In this document: positions 51,846 through 63,600 of the stretch, in pieces
Position numbering within the stretch: the stretch's first letter is position 1
Layout: the number at the start of each line of letters is the position of its first letter
Assembly (NCBI GenBank): GCA_029255685.2
Contig: CM055316.2
Coordinates: 76,134,861 to 76,198,860, forward strand
Origin: Silene conica
Taxonomy: Eukaryota; Streptophyta; Magnoliopsida; Caryophyllales; Caryophyllaceae
Direction of reading: 5' to 3'
Length of the DNA stretch: 64,000 bases
Notes under the pieces: model-generated
Told to the model about the DNA's origin: nothing
Database searches by the model: none
The model's input: only the letters and a program-made list of their open reading frames with translations
Position numbers and translations under genes: made by a program

Positions 51846-52383
51846 ACAGGAACCACCAGATCATCCCAAGACCCAAACCATAAAAACACCAAAGGATACC
51901 AAAACCCATAAGACGGATCATCCAACAACAAACAAAGAGGGTCTTACCAGGGATGGGGAAAGGGGCGAGGGAGAGGGGAACATCCATGGGTTGCATGCAC
52001 CACATTCAATGACAGGACAGAGGAACGGAGGAACGAAACGACCTCAATACCAAACCACACACCACATTCCCACCGCGCGCAACGGAACAGGCCCGGAAAC
52101 CAGAGGGGAGAGAGAACCGACGGAGGCAGGTCACCCTCAACAGTGGAAAGGCGCCGGAGACAAGTCAAAAGAGAGACCCATCTCCGGCGAAGGCAGGGGG
52201 CTCACGGAAAAAGGTGGATTTGGGAGGCGGCGGCGGTGGCTAAGCAAGAGTTAGGGTTTTTTGATTTTTTTTGGGATTTTTCTCTCTCCTCTCTCACCTC
52301 TCTCTAACTAAGCACTATTTTGGGATTTTAGACTTATTAGGTAGTTATTTGTCATATTTCCTTACTTTTGCCCAACTTATACT

Positions 52384-52453
52384 ACTAATAATTATAAGTA
52401 GAGTTCACCAATAAAGTTTTGATATTTAGATTACTCTCCTACTTGGTCCTAAA
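52384..52453. other. Short spacer right of the long-TIR element
   Basis: About 70 bp between the long-TIR element and the next Helitron. Confidence 0.5.
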
Positions 52454-53106
52454 TCTATAAACTCGTATTAAAAGGCTAACCTAAAAAATGTGACATGACA
52501 AGTTTAATTGTGACGTGACAACTTTTATGTGACATGACCAAAAAAAATGACATGAATTACCAATTTAAGAAAAATAAAAAATATAAGTTAAAAAATTATA
52601 AAAAAATAGAAGGCATAAACAAAAGAAAATTGTAATTGATCTTCTCTTATAATTTACCTTATTTATTTAACCATTATTTCATTTATTAATAAAATGACCT
52701 TTAACTTTCATTTCTTCATTATTATATATACTCTTTATTTATGTACCATATTTTTTTATTCTTTCCTTTTATTCATAAAATTTTGAGAGAATTAGTAATA
52801 AATGTTTTCATATATATTTCGAAGTTAGGAGGTTTTAACTGTATACGGAGTAGAAAATAAATTTCAATGCAATTTTTAGATGGTCGTTTCAAAACAACCA
52901 AGTTATTCACATTTTGGTTTGTCTATCCTCCTGAATCAAAAATTGGATTGTATTAAACATTTGTTTTAAAATACCGCTCCCTCAGTCGTGTTCGTTTTAA
53001 ACAAATGATTGAGAGAGGGACTACTCCATATAAGTTATTACAAATTAAACACTTAAACGCAGTAAATTATTAATTATCCCGTGATTTTCACGGGCTCAAA
53101 AACTAG
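52454..53106 (+). mobile_element. Small non-autonomous Helitron
   Basis: Starts TCTATAAACTCGTATTAAAA after A. Ends with the perfect hairpin CCCGTGATTTTCACGGG followed by CTCAAAAACTAG. The base after CTAG is A, not the usual T, so the exact 3' end is slightly uncertain. It is related to the sequence at 36247-36610. Confidence 0.7.
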
Positions 53107-53847
53107 ATAATCTATCATAAGTTTACCCTAAATTAACCAACATTTTATAATCTTTATTTATGTACCACTCACTCTTTTCATGAAAACCAGATCTCGCGGG
53201 TATTAAATTTATAACTTGTGCTTATTATTATTCGAATATTATTTAAGTTGATGTAAGTAATTAAAATATTAAATTAAATGGCTTTATGTTTAATAATGGT
53301 TTCTATAAGTTAGAATCTCTAGAGGGTTAACCATAATAGAAGAATCTCATGCGCATCTATATATATATAAGTATAAAAGAAGAACCGCTATACATCAGCA
53401 TGGACACGTGTCACTTCCACGTTAAAAATTTTCCCGCTCAAATCTTAATATACTAAAATTATATTGCGTATCTTTTACTTGAGTTATATGTATAGGTAGA
53501 ATATCTTCTTAAAAAAATTTTCTACCATGTTTATATTACATTAAAAACTTACCCAAGTTAGCCTCTTATTGTATTTTTTATTTGGCAATATTTTCGTATA
53601 CAAATTTTTGTTCATCTTTAATCACATGGAGATTTATATTTAAAATTTTATATACTCATAACATTAATAATCAATTTCATTAATTTGTAAAGTTGCACGG
53701 GAATATATTTTGTTAACATTTCATCTATAAATTTTTCTCAAATAAGTATTACATAGTAGCACTTAAAGGATATATATTCTATAAAATGAACAACAAAAGA
53801 AATTTTGTATAGTAAAATTAAGAGTATTTGTTCGTATATATTTTAAA

Positions 53848-55665
53848 CTAGCTTAGAACCCGTGCAAATTGCACGGAAATGCATAGTTGAATAGTTCTTA
53901 GTTTTATATAAATAAATGTTTAAAACATATGAAAAATCAGAATAATATTGTTGTCAATATGTTAGAATTAGTCCGGCTACAATTCATCTTTTGAAATTGG
54001 AGATTTAGAGTAATATTTGGTCTCGCCTTTTATCTTTATTTATAAGTTTCTATTTTCCGTCGCCTGACTATTACGGTTTGTCCCTTTACTATTTATTATT
54101 TTTGTCATATTTCAATTTGAGAACAATTCTTGTTACATATTCGAAAATAGGCTGACCTGACACTCGAAATTAACCCAAACTACATCACCTGAATATGAAC
54201 CAAATTCCTAATGGATCTGACTCGGCCCGAAAATAACCCGAATTAATTTGACCCATAACTAATCCAACCCGAAGTGGCATGATCCGAAACCACCCAACCC
54301 GAAAATAACCTGGAAAAACGCAACTCTAATGACCAAAATGACTTGAAATTAAATTTCTCTTTGAATCATTGACCTAATCTGACCCGAATCGAAATGACCC
54401 AACCAGACCCGACCCTTATTATCTCGAAAAAATGATGAACCAAACTAACATGACCTCAATTGGCCCGACAAAACCCGAATTAAATTACATTAACGTACAA
54501 ATATTTCTTTACAAATACGAAATTATCGACCGAGTAATACTCCGTCTACATCGAATTACTCAAGTAAATTCAAATAGATAGAAAAGTAAAATATTTATCA
54601 TATATACGCAAGTGATATGATATTTGACTTGTCTTAAACTTATAGGTAATATCATCTTATATAATTAAGAATTTGTGTTGATCCTAATAATTTTCTATAT
54701 TCATTACTAATTAAACAAATAAAATAAATATTTTTTGACGTAAAAAATATAAAAATTGACTATTTTGTTCATGATTTTATATTTATGAAAGAGATAAAAA
54801 GATTTAATAAAAAAATCATTTCTCCAAGACACAAAATATTGGTCTAATCATTTTTGGAAAAAAAATGATATTCTATATATTATCCGTATACACCACTCTT
54901 ATTATCCAGTTATCTTATATCAGGTGTGGTACAGTTTTAATATCATGTATAATTTCACATATCTTTGAATAATTTTTATAGAATATTTATATAGAATATT
55001 TTTGCACGTTTTTTATAAAATATTTTTGTAGTCTAAAAACTTCTAAATTTATATAGAATATATTTTTGCATGCATATGCATAGAAATTTTAAAAAGTGTG
55101 TAAATTTATTAAATATTGCATGGACAGGTTAAATATTCCCTATTTTGTATACATTAATCAGCGATAATATTTTTTCCAAGATTTTCCAAAATCGAGTTTA
55201 CATTATGGGAACTTGGCGGGAAATTTTTTAATGTGAGAGCGACACGCGTTCAATTTATGTGTGGTGATTCTTCTTATATAATTTTATATAGATGTATATT
55301 TTGCCATAATACACCAATTAGTTTTAACTAAACCTCTTCATCATAATATTAGTATCTAGAGCACGGGAATGTGTAAATAAAGAATAATATCTTAGTATCT
55401 TCTGTAAGTAGGAATATTCTTGAAATATATCGTAGTGGGAAATATACTGTGTATATTATTTTCAGAATATTTGCATTATAATATCTTAGTATCTTCCGTA
55501 AGATCCTGCATAAGATAATGAACATATTTTATATTTTAAAAAAAATTACAATATTTTCCAAAATCAATTTTATAACATGGGAAGTTGGGCGGGAAAATTT
55601 TTAACGTGAGTGCGACACGTGTCCAATTAGTGTATAATGGTTGTTCTTATATACTTTTATATAGA
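53848..55665 (-). mobile_element. Helitron(s) in minus orientation, nested
   Basis: On the minus strand the 3' end has hairpin CCGTGCAATTTGCACGG and then CTAG|T at 53848. Two 5' ends of the same type are seen: A|TCTATATAAAAGTATAT at 55665 and TCTATATAAAATTATATAAG at 55292. Each is followed by gACACG(T/C)GTC and TTTTCCCGCC. A decayed 3'-like end (CTAG near 55356-55359) lies between them. So either one element has a duplicated 5' end or two related elements abut. There is no coding capacity. Confidence 0.7.
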
Positions 55666-56246
55666 TTGTATTACATCTTAATTATATATTTTAAATTATG
55701 TTGCCTGACTGATAAAATATATTTGACATTATATTAAAAGTCCATATATTTAACATTATATTAAGAGTATTTGTTCGTATTAATGTATATGGACTCTTAA
55801 TATAATTATTAAGAAATGTTATAGAGTAAAGTTAAATATTTATATCACACATTTAACATATTGCCTGAATGTTAAATATATGAATTCGTAATATAACTAT
55901 TTATATATTTTATAAGAAATGTTATAGAGCAAATAAAGTTAAATATTTAAATCACACATTTAAGATATTAAAACCCAATTCTAATAAATACATATATCTT
56001 TGTAAAGACCAAATGATGCGTGCATATATAAATTAATTTGTAAATTATATTCTATCTCTACTCAAATTAGATTTATATTTAAAAATTTGGTTCACATCAA
56101 AGTATAGACTATTACACAATATATCGAATGGTAATTTAATTTTTCGTACTGTATGATATATTAAAGGCTGTTAAAATAATAATAGTTTTGCGTAAAAAGT
56201 ATCGCATGTTTCATAAAATATCAGATGACAATTGGCAAACACCATG

Positions 56247-56428
56247 TTTTTTTTGGTGACGAGGGAAACCACAGCCGCTAGCCACCCGAGGGTGACAGAC
56301 TCGAAGTCTATTTAGGACTGGACTTGGGCCAAGAATGCTCCACAAGATTTTGCTCTTTGGGAGGCTTGAACTCGGGTCTACTGGGAATTTCACCCAAGTT
56401 TTAACCATTAGACTCCACCCTTGCAGGC
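56247..56428 (-). mobile_element. tRNA-derived SINE with target duplication
   Basis: On the minus strand there is an A box (tctaatggttaaaacttgg) and a B box (gagttcaagcctc), then a body ending in a short A run. The 11-bp duplication caaacaccatg flanks it (56236-56246, 56429-56439). Its 3' half (ccgagggtgacagactcgaa on the plus strand) recurs at about 60590-60625. Confidence 0.85.
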
Positions 56429-57568
56429 CAAACACCATGTTTATTTAAAAAAAAATAAGTTTAAAAATGTCAAAAGTAAAAGCAGTAGGAAGATGACCTG
56501 CAATCCCAGATAGATAAGTAAATTAAGATAGTTATGAATAAACGTAGGGTTAATTTGTCCCCTACGCGGCTAGCCCATCACGATTATGTGCCCGTTTGGC
56601 CAGAGTTTTGTTTTGGACCCAGAATTAGGAATAGGTTTACAAGTAAAAAAGTGAATGTATGACGTACCAAACTCATCATGGCTATATAATATTATATCGT
56701 ATTGACAATAACATAATTTTATGTGCTCTCAAAATCAATTAATTTACGAGAACGGACATGGTTTATACATTTGTATTCCAGAATTTATGTATTCTATCTT
56801 GAGATGAAAGTTAAGGAACTTGAAATAGTTATTTGATGGTGGATGTATTATCCATAGACCTATCAAATGGATCGGTCCAAAATATGGGTCGGCTCATACG
56901 GGTTATGGATCGATTTATGTTTAGAATATGGGTCAAGAAAAATTTCTAACGTTTTTTTAATTAATTTTTTTTTAAAAAAAAGTAAAAATTTTTAAAAATA
57001 ATATTTTAATCAAATTCAATTTACATTACTATTTTGTGAAAACTAATCATAAATTTTCCTAACTTTTTAACTTTGGTGTAGTGTAGCTAATACATGCTAC
57101 CCAACTAATAAAGTTCGTTCAAGACACGTACGTGTTAAGGGAGTATCTTGAATGACGATATTGTTGTAATAAAAAAACAAAAACAAATAGATTATTCAAA
57201 TATTTTGATTATTATAATGATTAGAAAGAATCATTTGCTCTAAACTATGAAAATTAGCTAATTAGAAATGGAGTAAGTAATAATTCTTTTCAAATTTATA
57301 ATTACATCCTACCATTCATTAAGGTTGATTTCGGAATACTTATTTCTATATAATATCGTTTATATAAAAAGTTTTACATTTCGATTAATATAATGTTATA
57401 GTATACGGGTTTAAACTTAATTACAAATATTATCTACATATGCCCGTGCATTTTTGCACGGGTGCTAAACTAGTTTTGATATAAACAACGGGTTTTTACT
57501 ATGTTTTGAGTTGGAGAATCGAGTTCATGTAAAATCCGTTATGTTTTGATAGACATATCCCATCCTAT

Positions 57569-58206
57569 TAGGGTTGGCAGTGGGTCGGGTACCCAACCCA
57601 GACCCTTAGGGTCGGACTCTAACGGGTCGGATATGGGTCTGAATTTTTGAGATCCACTCGGGTATGGGTCGGGTATGAGTCTTATATAAAAACTTTGGGT
57701 CGGGTTCGGGTCTTGGTCTTGGGACCCTACCCGACCCTTAGACCCTTGTATTTATTAAGAAAAAGAAAAACAAAAAACACACGTACGAATGTCAATAACC
57801 CAAATAATACACATAAACAGATGACCCTTATTAGTTATCATTAATATATTATACGCATATCCAAATAAACATTAAGAATAACGAGGAAAATTGATGAAAA
57901 TGATGAGTTTGGGTACGGTAAATGATATAATTTAGGGTCGGATACGGGTAATGATCCAAATAACCAAGACTTTGTAATACTTTAATCAAAACTTTGTAAT
58001 TTAATTCGAACTTTGGTACATTTTATGGAATGACTCGTTAAGAAAAATTGGACCCTAGGGTAGACCCTACCCAGACCCAGACCCATTAGGGTCGGGTATG
58101 GGTCCATTAATTTTAGACCCTTTAGGGTCTGGGTCGGGTATGGGTCTAAGGTTTTTTACTTCGGATCGGGTCGGGTCTTATCAGACCCTACCCATTGCCA
58201 ACCCTA
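57569..58206. mobile_element. hAT-type MITE rich in GGGTCGGGT motifs
   Basis: Termini TAGGGTTGGCAGTGGGTCGGG and, reversed, TAGGGTTGGCAATGGGTAGGG. A perfect 8-bp duplication CATCCTAT flanks it (57561-57568, 58207-58214). Subterminal arrays of gggtcgggt/acccgaccc flank an AT-rich centre. The open frame at 57647-57844 is a repeat by-product. Confidence 0.9.
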
Positions 58207-58575
58207 CATCCTATGACAGGGCAAAGCGTTCCATTTCATTCATTTTCATGGGCTAGTAAAAAATTTATTTTCAAACTTTGTCCTTTAAAATTAAGAAGTG
58301 ATAATAATAAGTAAGTATGATACCGTATCAAGTTTTGAGATCGGATTCTAATTGTTACAATAATTATAACAGAATGTATATCCACGATAGAGTAGTAGTC
58401 GAAATTATTTGACAAAGTCGACAAGCATTCACTACAAGAGAATGATGATTTAGCTACTAGTTTAGCAACTGACTAAACATCAGTCGCTAAATATACAATT
58501 TAGCGACTAATTTTGAGACAAAAAATACATTTAGTCTCTACTTAAGAGATCAAACTAATATGGTAGCTAATTATG

Positions 58576-58915
58576 TCTCTATTATAGAGACTAAATAAAG
58601 TGGGTATCAAATTTAATATCTAATTTTAATTTTTAAATACAGAAATTTATCAGTATCTAAGTACGTAGTTATTATAGAGACAAAATTAAGTGAGTAGCAA
58701 ATTTAGTATCTAATTTAAGTTTTCAGCTACGTAAATACGTTGGTAGCTAAAGTTATAGAGACAAAACAAAATGAGTAGCAAATTTAGTATCTAATTTAAA
58801 TTTTCGGCTACGGAAATATGTTGGTAGCCAAAGTTATAGAGACAAAACAAAAAGAGTAGCAACTTTAGTATCTAATTTAAATGTTCAGCTACGGAAATAC
58901 GTTAGTAGCTAAAGT
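58576..58915. repeat. About four tandem units of 80-98 bp inside the CACTA element
   Basis: Each unit contains tagagacaaaa, gagtagcaaatttagtatct and tacggaaatacgttggtagc with small differences. Confidence 0.75.
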
Positions 58916-59087
58916 TAATTTTCATTATCTTGTTTTCTTAATATTTCATATAAAATGTATGACAATTTAAAATATAGTTTTGAATTAATATTATAATCTA
59001 TTTATACTATTATAATATTAAAATATACCTTATAACACATACGTAACAATGATTTTAATTAAATATCTATTACCCAAACAGTCATTA

Positions 59088-59290
59088 ATCTTCAAGTGCC
59101 TCAATGATTAGAATGTTAGTTACAGACTTGGATGGAGGTCATGAGTTCGATTCCTCTCAACAACGAAAATAATCAATCTATCTAGAAGAGATGGTGCATG
59201 GACTATACATGCTCGGTGAGCGGCGGTCCTACGTGTTATGTCGCACACTGAGTGCGGGTGCCTAGGTAGGTTGTTGTGGCATATAGGGTT
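59088..59290 (+). mobile_element. SINE-like insert within the CACTA element
   Basis: A tRNA-like head with an A-box-like stretch (tgattagaatgttagttaca) and a B box (gagttcgattcc) is followed by a GC-richer body ending near gtgcctaggtaggttgttgtg. Its composition differs sharply from the AT-rich CACTA interior. Target duplications were not identified. Confidence 0.55.
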
Positions 59291-59490
59291 CTCACTTATT
59301 ATGTCCTAAAAATTTAGATACTAACACGTTGAGCTACTTTATATTTGGTAGCTAAAATTAGAAGCCAATTCTGTAGCAAATTTAGCGACAAGGCTATTAG
59401 CTACGGATTAGGTTCCGTCGAAAATTCCGTCTGAAATCAAGTGGTTTGCTACTGAAAATTCTGTAGCTAATTGGCATTCACCTTGTAGTG

Positions 59491-60273
59491 ATTATTGAAA
59501 AAGTTAATAATAAAATCAGAAATTCATATTATAACATGTCACACGAAAATTGAACGTACGTTAAACAATTACACTACTAGTCTATTTTCAATTTTTAAAT
59601 TTTAAATGTGTTTACTCGAACTCAAATACTTATTCAAGACGGATACTATTCATCACAAACTAAAAATGGATAATGTTCGTCTCACATAATATAAGTTGCA
59701 GTTTTATATAAGATGCTCAATTTTGTCTCACCTGCATGCTGCCATGCTCACTTGCTTTATTATGAGAATAAAATATTCATTTTGAGCTTGTAACAGATAT
59801 TATTCATAACAAGTAAGAGTCTTTGTTACACCAATATGGATTTGCATGTGCAATCACATGCATTCTCTACCCTCATTAGTCATTAGTTGTACATGTTTGA
59901 ACATGGATAGCGTAAAATGAGAAGCATGTAAGCTGTACGTAGTCTTAACTCTCAATGTCGTCTCAGCTTTAAAAACTCGTAAATATTTAAGACATGCACA
60001 AGTCTGCAACCACTATGTTGTTAGCCAATAAACATGTATTTCGTGCATGCTTAATTTAGGGGATTATTTCTCATAAATCTCACCCGATAATATCTATCTT
60101 TTCGGTTGACTTATCATGATTTAATAACTTTCAACCCGATCCGAATGAGCTGATCCAATAAATCCAATCCGTGGCCTGAAAAGTATGGTCCAAACCTGAC
60201 TTGATAGACAGGGGCGTTTTGGAAGGGGTGCGGGGTTCATCTGCACCCTCTTCTTTGAAAAATAATTTCAATA
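59491..60273. other. Intergenic, nothing recognised
   Basis: AT-rich; no gene or bounded repeat. A short gaccg/atccga-type motif run near 60130-60200 is reminiscent of the MITE interiors elsewhere. Confidence 0.45.
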
Positions 60274-60447
60274 CTCCCTCCTACCCAACTTAAATGTCTC
60301 ATTGTCGACAAAATTTATGGTTTATTAGTTGTTTAATATTTTGGTTGAGTAGGGGTATGTAGATTGGAGAGAGGGTGTTATGATTTGTATAAAGTAAGTG
60401 GGGGTAATGGGATGTACAATGAGACATTTAAGTTGGATAGGAGAGAG
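60274..60447. mobile_element. Stowaway MITE
   Basis: Ends CTCCCTCCTACCCAACTTAA and, reversed, CTCTCTCCTATCCAACTTAA, flanked by TA (60272-60273, 60448-60449). The arms continue as atgtctcattgt / acaatgagacat. Confidence 0.88.
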
Positions 60448-60480
60448 TATCTTTTAGTAAAGTAGCACCATAGTTAAGTT

Positions 60481-60640
60481 TTTTTTTTTTTGTTAACGAG
60501 GGAACCCGTAGTCGCTACCTTCGGTGCGCACTGGGTAAACCCGCGGGTATATGTAATAGCCTGCAAACCACATACACCAGGTAAACCATCCGAGGGTGAC
60601 AGACTCGAAGTCTATTTAGACTCTTGGTCTAGTGTTTATC
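60481..60640 (-). mobile_element. SINE-related fragment (5'-truncated)
   Basis: A T run (poly(A) on the minus strand), then gttaacgagggaacccgtag and, later, ccgagggtgacagactcgaa, which is shared with the SINE at 56247-56428. The tRNA head of that SINE is missing. No target duplication was found. Confidence 0.6.
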
Positions 60641-63600
60641 AAGAGTATTTTTTATTTAAAGATCGTGAGTTCTATACTTCTATCCTTGTATTAAACAATT
60701 TCTTTTCATGTTATATCATCATACATTTTGTCCAACTAAATAATTTTTTTTCCATATAACTTGAAATTTTTATTGAGAATTTTTTAAAGCACGCCTCTGT
60801 TGATACATCTGAACTCAACTGACCCGAAATAATTTAAAAATGACCTATTAATCAAGTCTACTCTATATGTATATGTATTCAACGTAGGAATACGTTTTGA
60901 GTTCTTGAGTTTTTAATGACATGTTAGTATTTTATAATAATTTCGAAGTTATAAAAATATGTTGATTACCATCACAAATTCACATTGATTAAAAACTAAA
61001 AGTTTAATAAAGAAAAATGTTTGTCTTCTTACTCAAACGTGTTGGATTGGTCTCACTCATAATGTCGTAGCATAGAAAAATAGTTTAGATATGTTCTTCT
61101 AAACAGAATTGTGAAACTAAACGTAAAAAAGATTAAATTGAACTAAATAAATCGGCGAAAATATTTAACTTAACTAAATTGAAATAATTAAATTGAATTG
61201 AAGTGACCCGAAAATTAATAATAAAGAAAAGAAAAATAGTGTCTTAATCCTATTGACTTAAGTTTTACTTATGATCGTCACAATATCCGTATAAACAAGA
61301 ATTTGTGTTCTTAAGCTTAATCTCATTAGTCATTAGTCATTAACTCATCAATGGACGCATTACATAATGCACGGCCCAAATTAGAACAGCCACCTTTAAT
61401 ATATGAGATCGAGATGCAATAAAGTTTCTCATTGGGCTTTGGCTCATCTAGCCTTGTATACGGTTTTGTCTAAATCTGATAAACGGGTTATTCGATTTGG
61501 TATTGAATTGTATAAATTGGTTCTATTTGAATTGGATTGACCTTTGTTTTGGTTTTAGTTCGATTTCGATCGGGTGTATTTCAGTTAGCTATTTTAATCG
61601 GTTTGTACTATTTTGAGTTAGGTACGGTTCAGGTCAGTTCTGTTTCATATAATTTTTCTTAATAAACTATTAGCTTAAATGTATCTTATGGAATCCATTT
61701 TGAATGAAATAGTCCACTTATGTTCGGTTCTTATCCGTTCAGATATATTCAAGTTTGAATCTCATTCAATTATTATTAAATTGGATTTCGATTGAGTTAG
61801 GTTTCAGATACTATTCATGTTACTCATTTCGAGTGTTCGATTGTTTATCAATGTAGGCATGTTCGTTTGGTTTTCCGAGTTCAAGTTTATTTTACCGGGT
61901 TTAGTTTTGTCCATATCAAAGGCCGATAATGACTAGATAAGTAGCTATAAAAATACAGTAAGCCCGAATTATAGGGTGAGAGCGTAAAACTGCCTAATAC
62001 GAATTAAAAAAAATATTTCAATACACTTTGAAAATTATTTAAAATTTCCTTTTAAATTTGCGAGTTATAATTTCGTCGACAAATAATAGCTCATGCAGTC
62101 ATGCTAACTAGCTTATCTCATAATCACACAAGAATGTTTCATTTCTAATGACTAGTTGGAATGCCGCGGCTTCGCACATGCTATTCAACTTTTGATCAAC
62201 TTTTAATTTTAGTGTACGAGAAAACCATTCAAAGATGACATTTACAACGACGCATTAGAGCTGATTAAATGGCTCTGGCATTAAAAGCCCGATCCGATTC
62301 GATCATCTCTTTTTTGAATTTGGGCTAAATTCTCGGTATCAAAAAAGCCCAAAACTGATTCAGGCGGCTCATGGAAAAAATTGGGAAATATTTGGGCTAA
62401 ACTCTCAGCCCCAAAAAAAGCCTCAAGCCCAGCCCCAATTTTAATTCACGTGGGAAGTTCCAATGACCAAGGCCCAAGGGTATGCTTGGTGAGTGACTAC
62501 ATAATTGGAGAAGTAGATTCATGTGGGAAGTGTAAGGTTCTAAACCTTATTTTAGTCGTACTAATTTCAATTATCATATAATCTAAATGATCTTATGCAT
62601 GCATAACAAAATTAACCGAGATTTAGGAAGAAACATTCTTATTCTTACATTGATTATTTCGGTTAAATGGGCACTAGTAAAGACTCCTTTACTAGTTCTT
62701 GAGCTATCAATAATGGAATGATCCTCCAATAAGCCTCCAAAAGAGATACGCCAAGACACCCTCTTATTAATATTTGTGTTTATTTTGCTAGAAATCTTAC
62801 ACAAATAACCTAGTTAATATTATCTTATATTATTACTATACTTAGTAAACAATATTTGATTTTCTTAATGTTGAAGGAGGAGTGCACGGTTAAGGGGAGA
62901 AAAATGAAAGAGTTTCTTTTTCTTATTTTCAAAACCTTAAGGCATGCAAGAATGAGACTATTGAGAAGAGAAAAACTCTCTTTTGTTCTTCTAAATGAGA
63001 TGGTCGGCTATGGGTAGGGTGCCCAATGCATGGGCACCTCAATTAGAACACTTGTCCCATTTCAAATATAATATTAGTTTTTATACATTAACATTTTATC
63101 TTATAAACTTGTTAATGTGTAATGTGTAATGTGTGTAGTGTGACAATATCACACGGTCCACTTAACAATGGACACACATTTTATTTTGTTCTTTATCATG
63201 TAACAATTACAATGAACAATACAATTATTTTTTTTAATGAAATTACGAGTTTAATTAATTAAACAGTAGTAATTCGAAATTACTAATATCTAACTAATAA
63301 TTTGTAACAAAATAATATTACAACACGTATAATTAAATTCATTCTCGTAATATTGTTTTATAAACATTTAATTTTTAGTAATGACATTTCAATTACTAAA
63401 ATTTTATAATTTATAATCATATTATAAATATCCTCAACTGATTACCACCGTCATACGACAGTAATGTCAAACTCTAGCAAATCAATCATTACCGATTAAT
63501 GTTGATCAGTTGACTATATGATGAAGAATCATCCCATGAGTATTCTTATTGAAGATTTATCAATGATATTTATCATTGACATGATCGCACTATTGTTGAG

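Larger units (their letters stand above)
38914..52324 (-). mobile_element. Short (internally deleted) LINE, split by an LTR retrotransposon
   Basis: A minus-strand LINE of about 1.44 kb in two pieces, 38914-39872 and 51846-52324. It starts (plus coordinates) with a T run, its poly(A) tail. Flanks attttagactt at 38903-38913 and 52325-52335 are its 11-bp target duplication. The left piece encodes on the minus strand the end of a plant LINE RNase H-like domain (FSFVPRNLSKVAHNLAKAA). The right piece carries the 5' leader and the start of a coding stretch (minus strand, from about 52252). The reverse transcriptase is absent, so this is a non-autonomous deletion derivative. Confidence 0.75.
37750..52383. 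mobile_element. Long-TIR (MULE-like) element, host of a nested insertion series
   Basis: The left arm (about 37757-37905) and the reversed right arm share long similar stretches: aataagtctacaattttgca with aataagtctaaaattttaca, then cctaatatgttcaatt with cctaatatagttaatt, then tgacggaaatc in both. The right arm is split: its inner part is at about 38805-38913 and its outer part at 52325-52383, because a LINE inserted inside it. Outer ends begin gggc on each side. The 9-bp target duplication expected of a MULE was not recognised, so the class is inferred from TIR length and gene capture. Without the inserts it is about 1.2 kb. Confidence 0.55.
53356..57473 (+). mobile_element. Helitron (plus), containing nested insertions
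   Basis: Starts A|TCTATATATATATAAGTA. A typical 5' region with GGACACGTGTCAC and TTTTCCCGC follows. Ends with hairpin CCCGTGCATTTTTGCACGGG, then TGCTAAACTAG|T. Insertion between A and T fits Helitrons. The 4.1-kb span includes an opposite-strand Helitron (53848-55665) and a SINE (56247-56428). No Rep/helicase coding sequence is present. Confidence 0.75.
58430..59490. mobile_element. Non-autonomous CACTA element
   Basis: Starts CACTACAAGAGAATGATG and ends, reversed, CACTACAAGGTGAATGCC, with ATT duplicated on both sides (58427-58429, 59491-59493). Subterminal motifs such as tagctac and agcgac recur in both orientations, typical of CACTA transposase sites. There is no transposase ORF. Confidence 0.9.

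Noticed and set aside
62160..62200. Possible minus-strand Helitron 3' end
   Set aside because: A CTAG with a nearby GC-rich stretch (gccgcggcttcgcac) is present, but the hairpin is imperfect and no 5' end was found.
62381..62581. 66-codon open frame MGNIWAKLSAPKK..
   Set aside because: No similarity recognised, no conserved context and a surrounding AT-rich noncoding region; too weak to call a gene.
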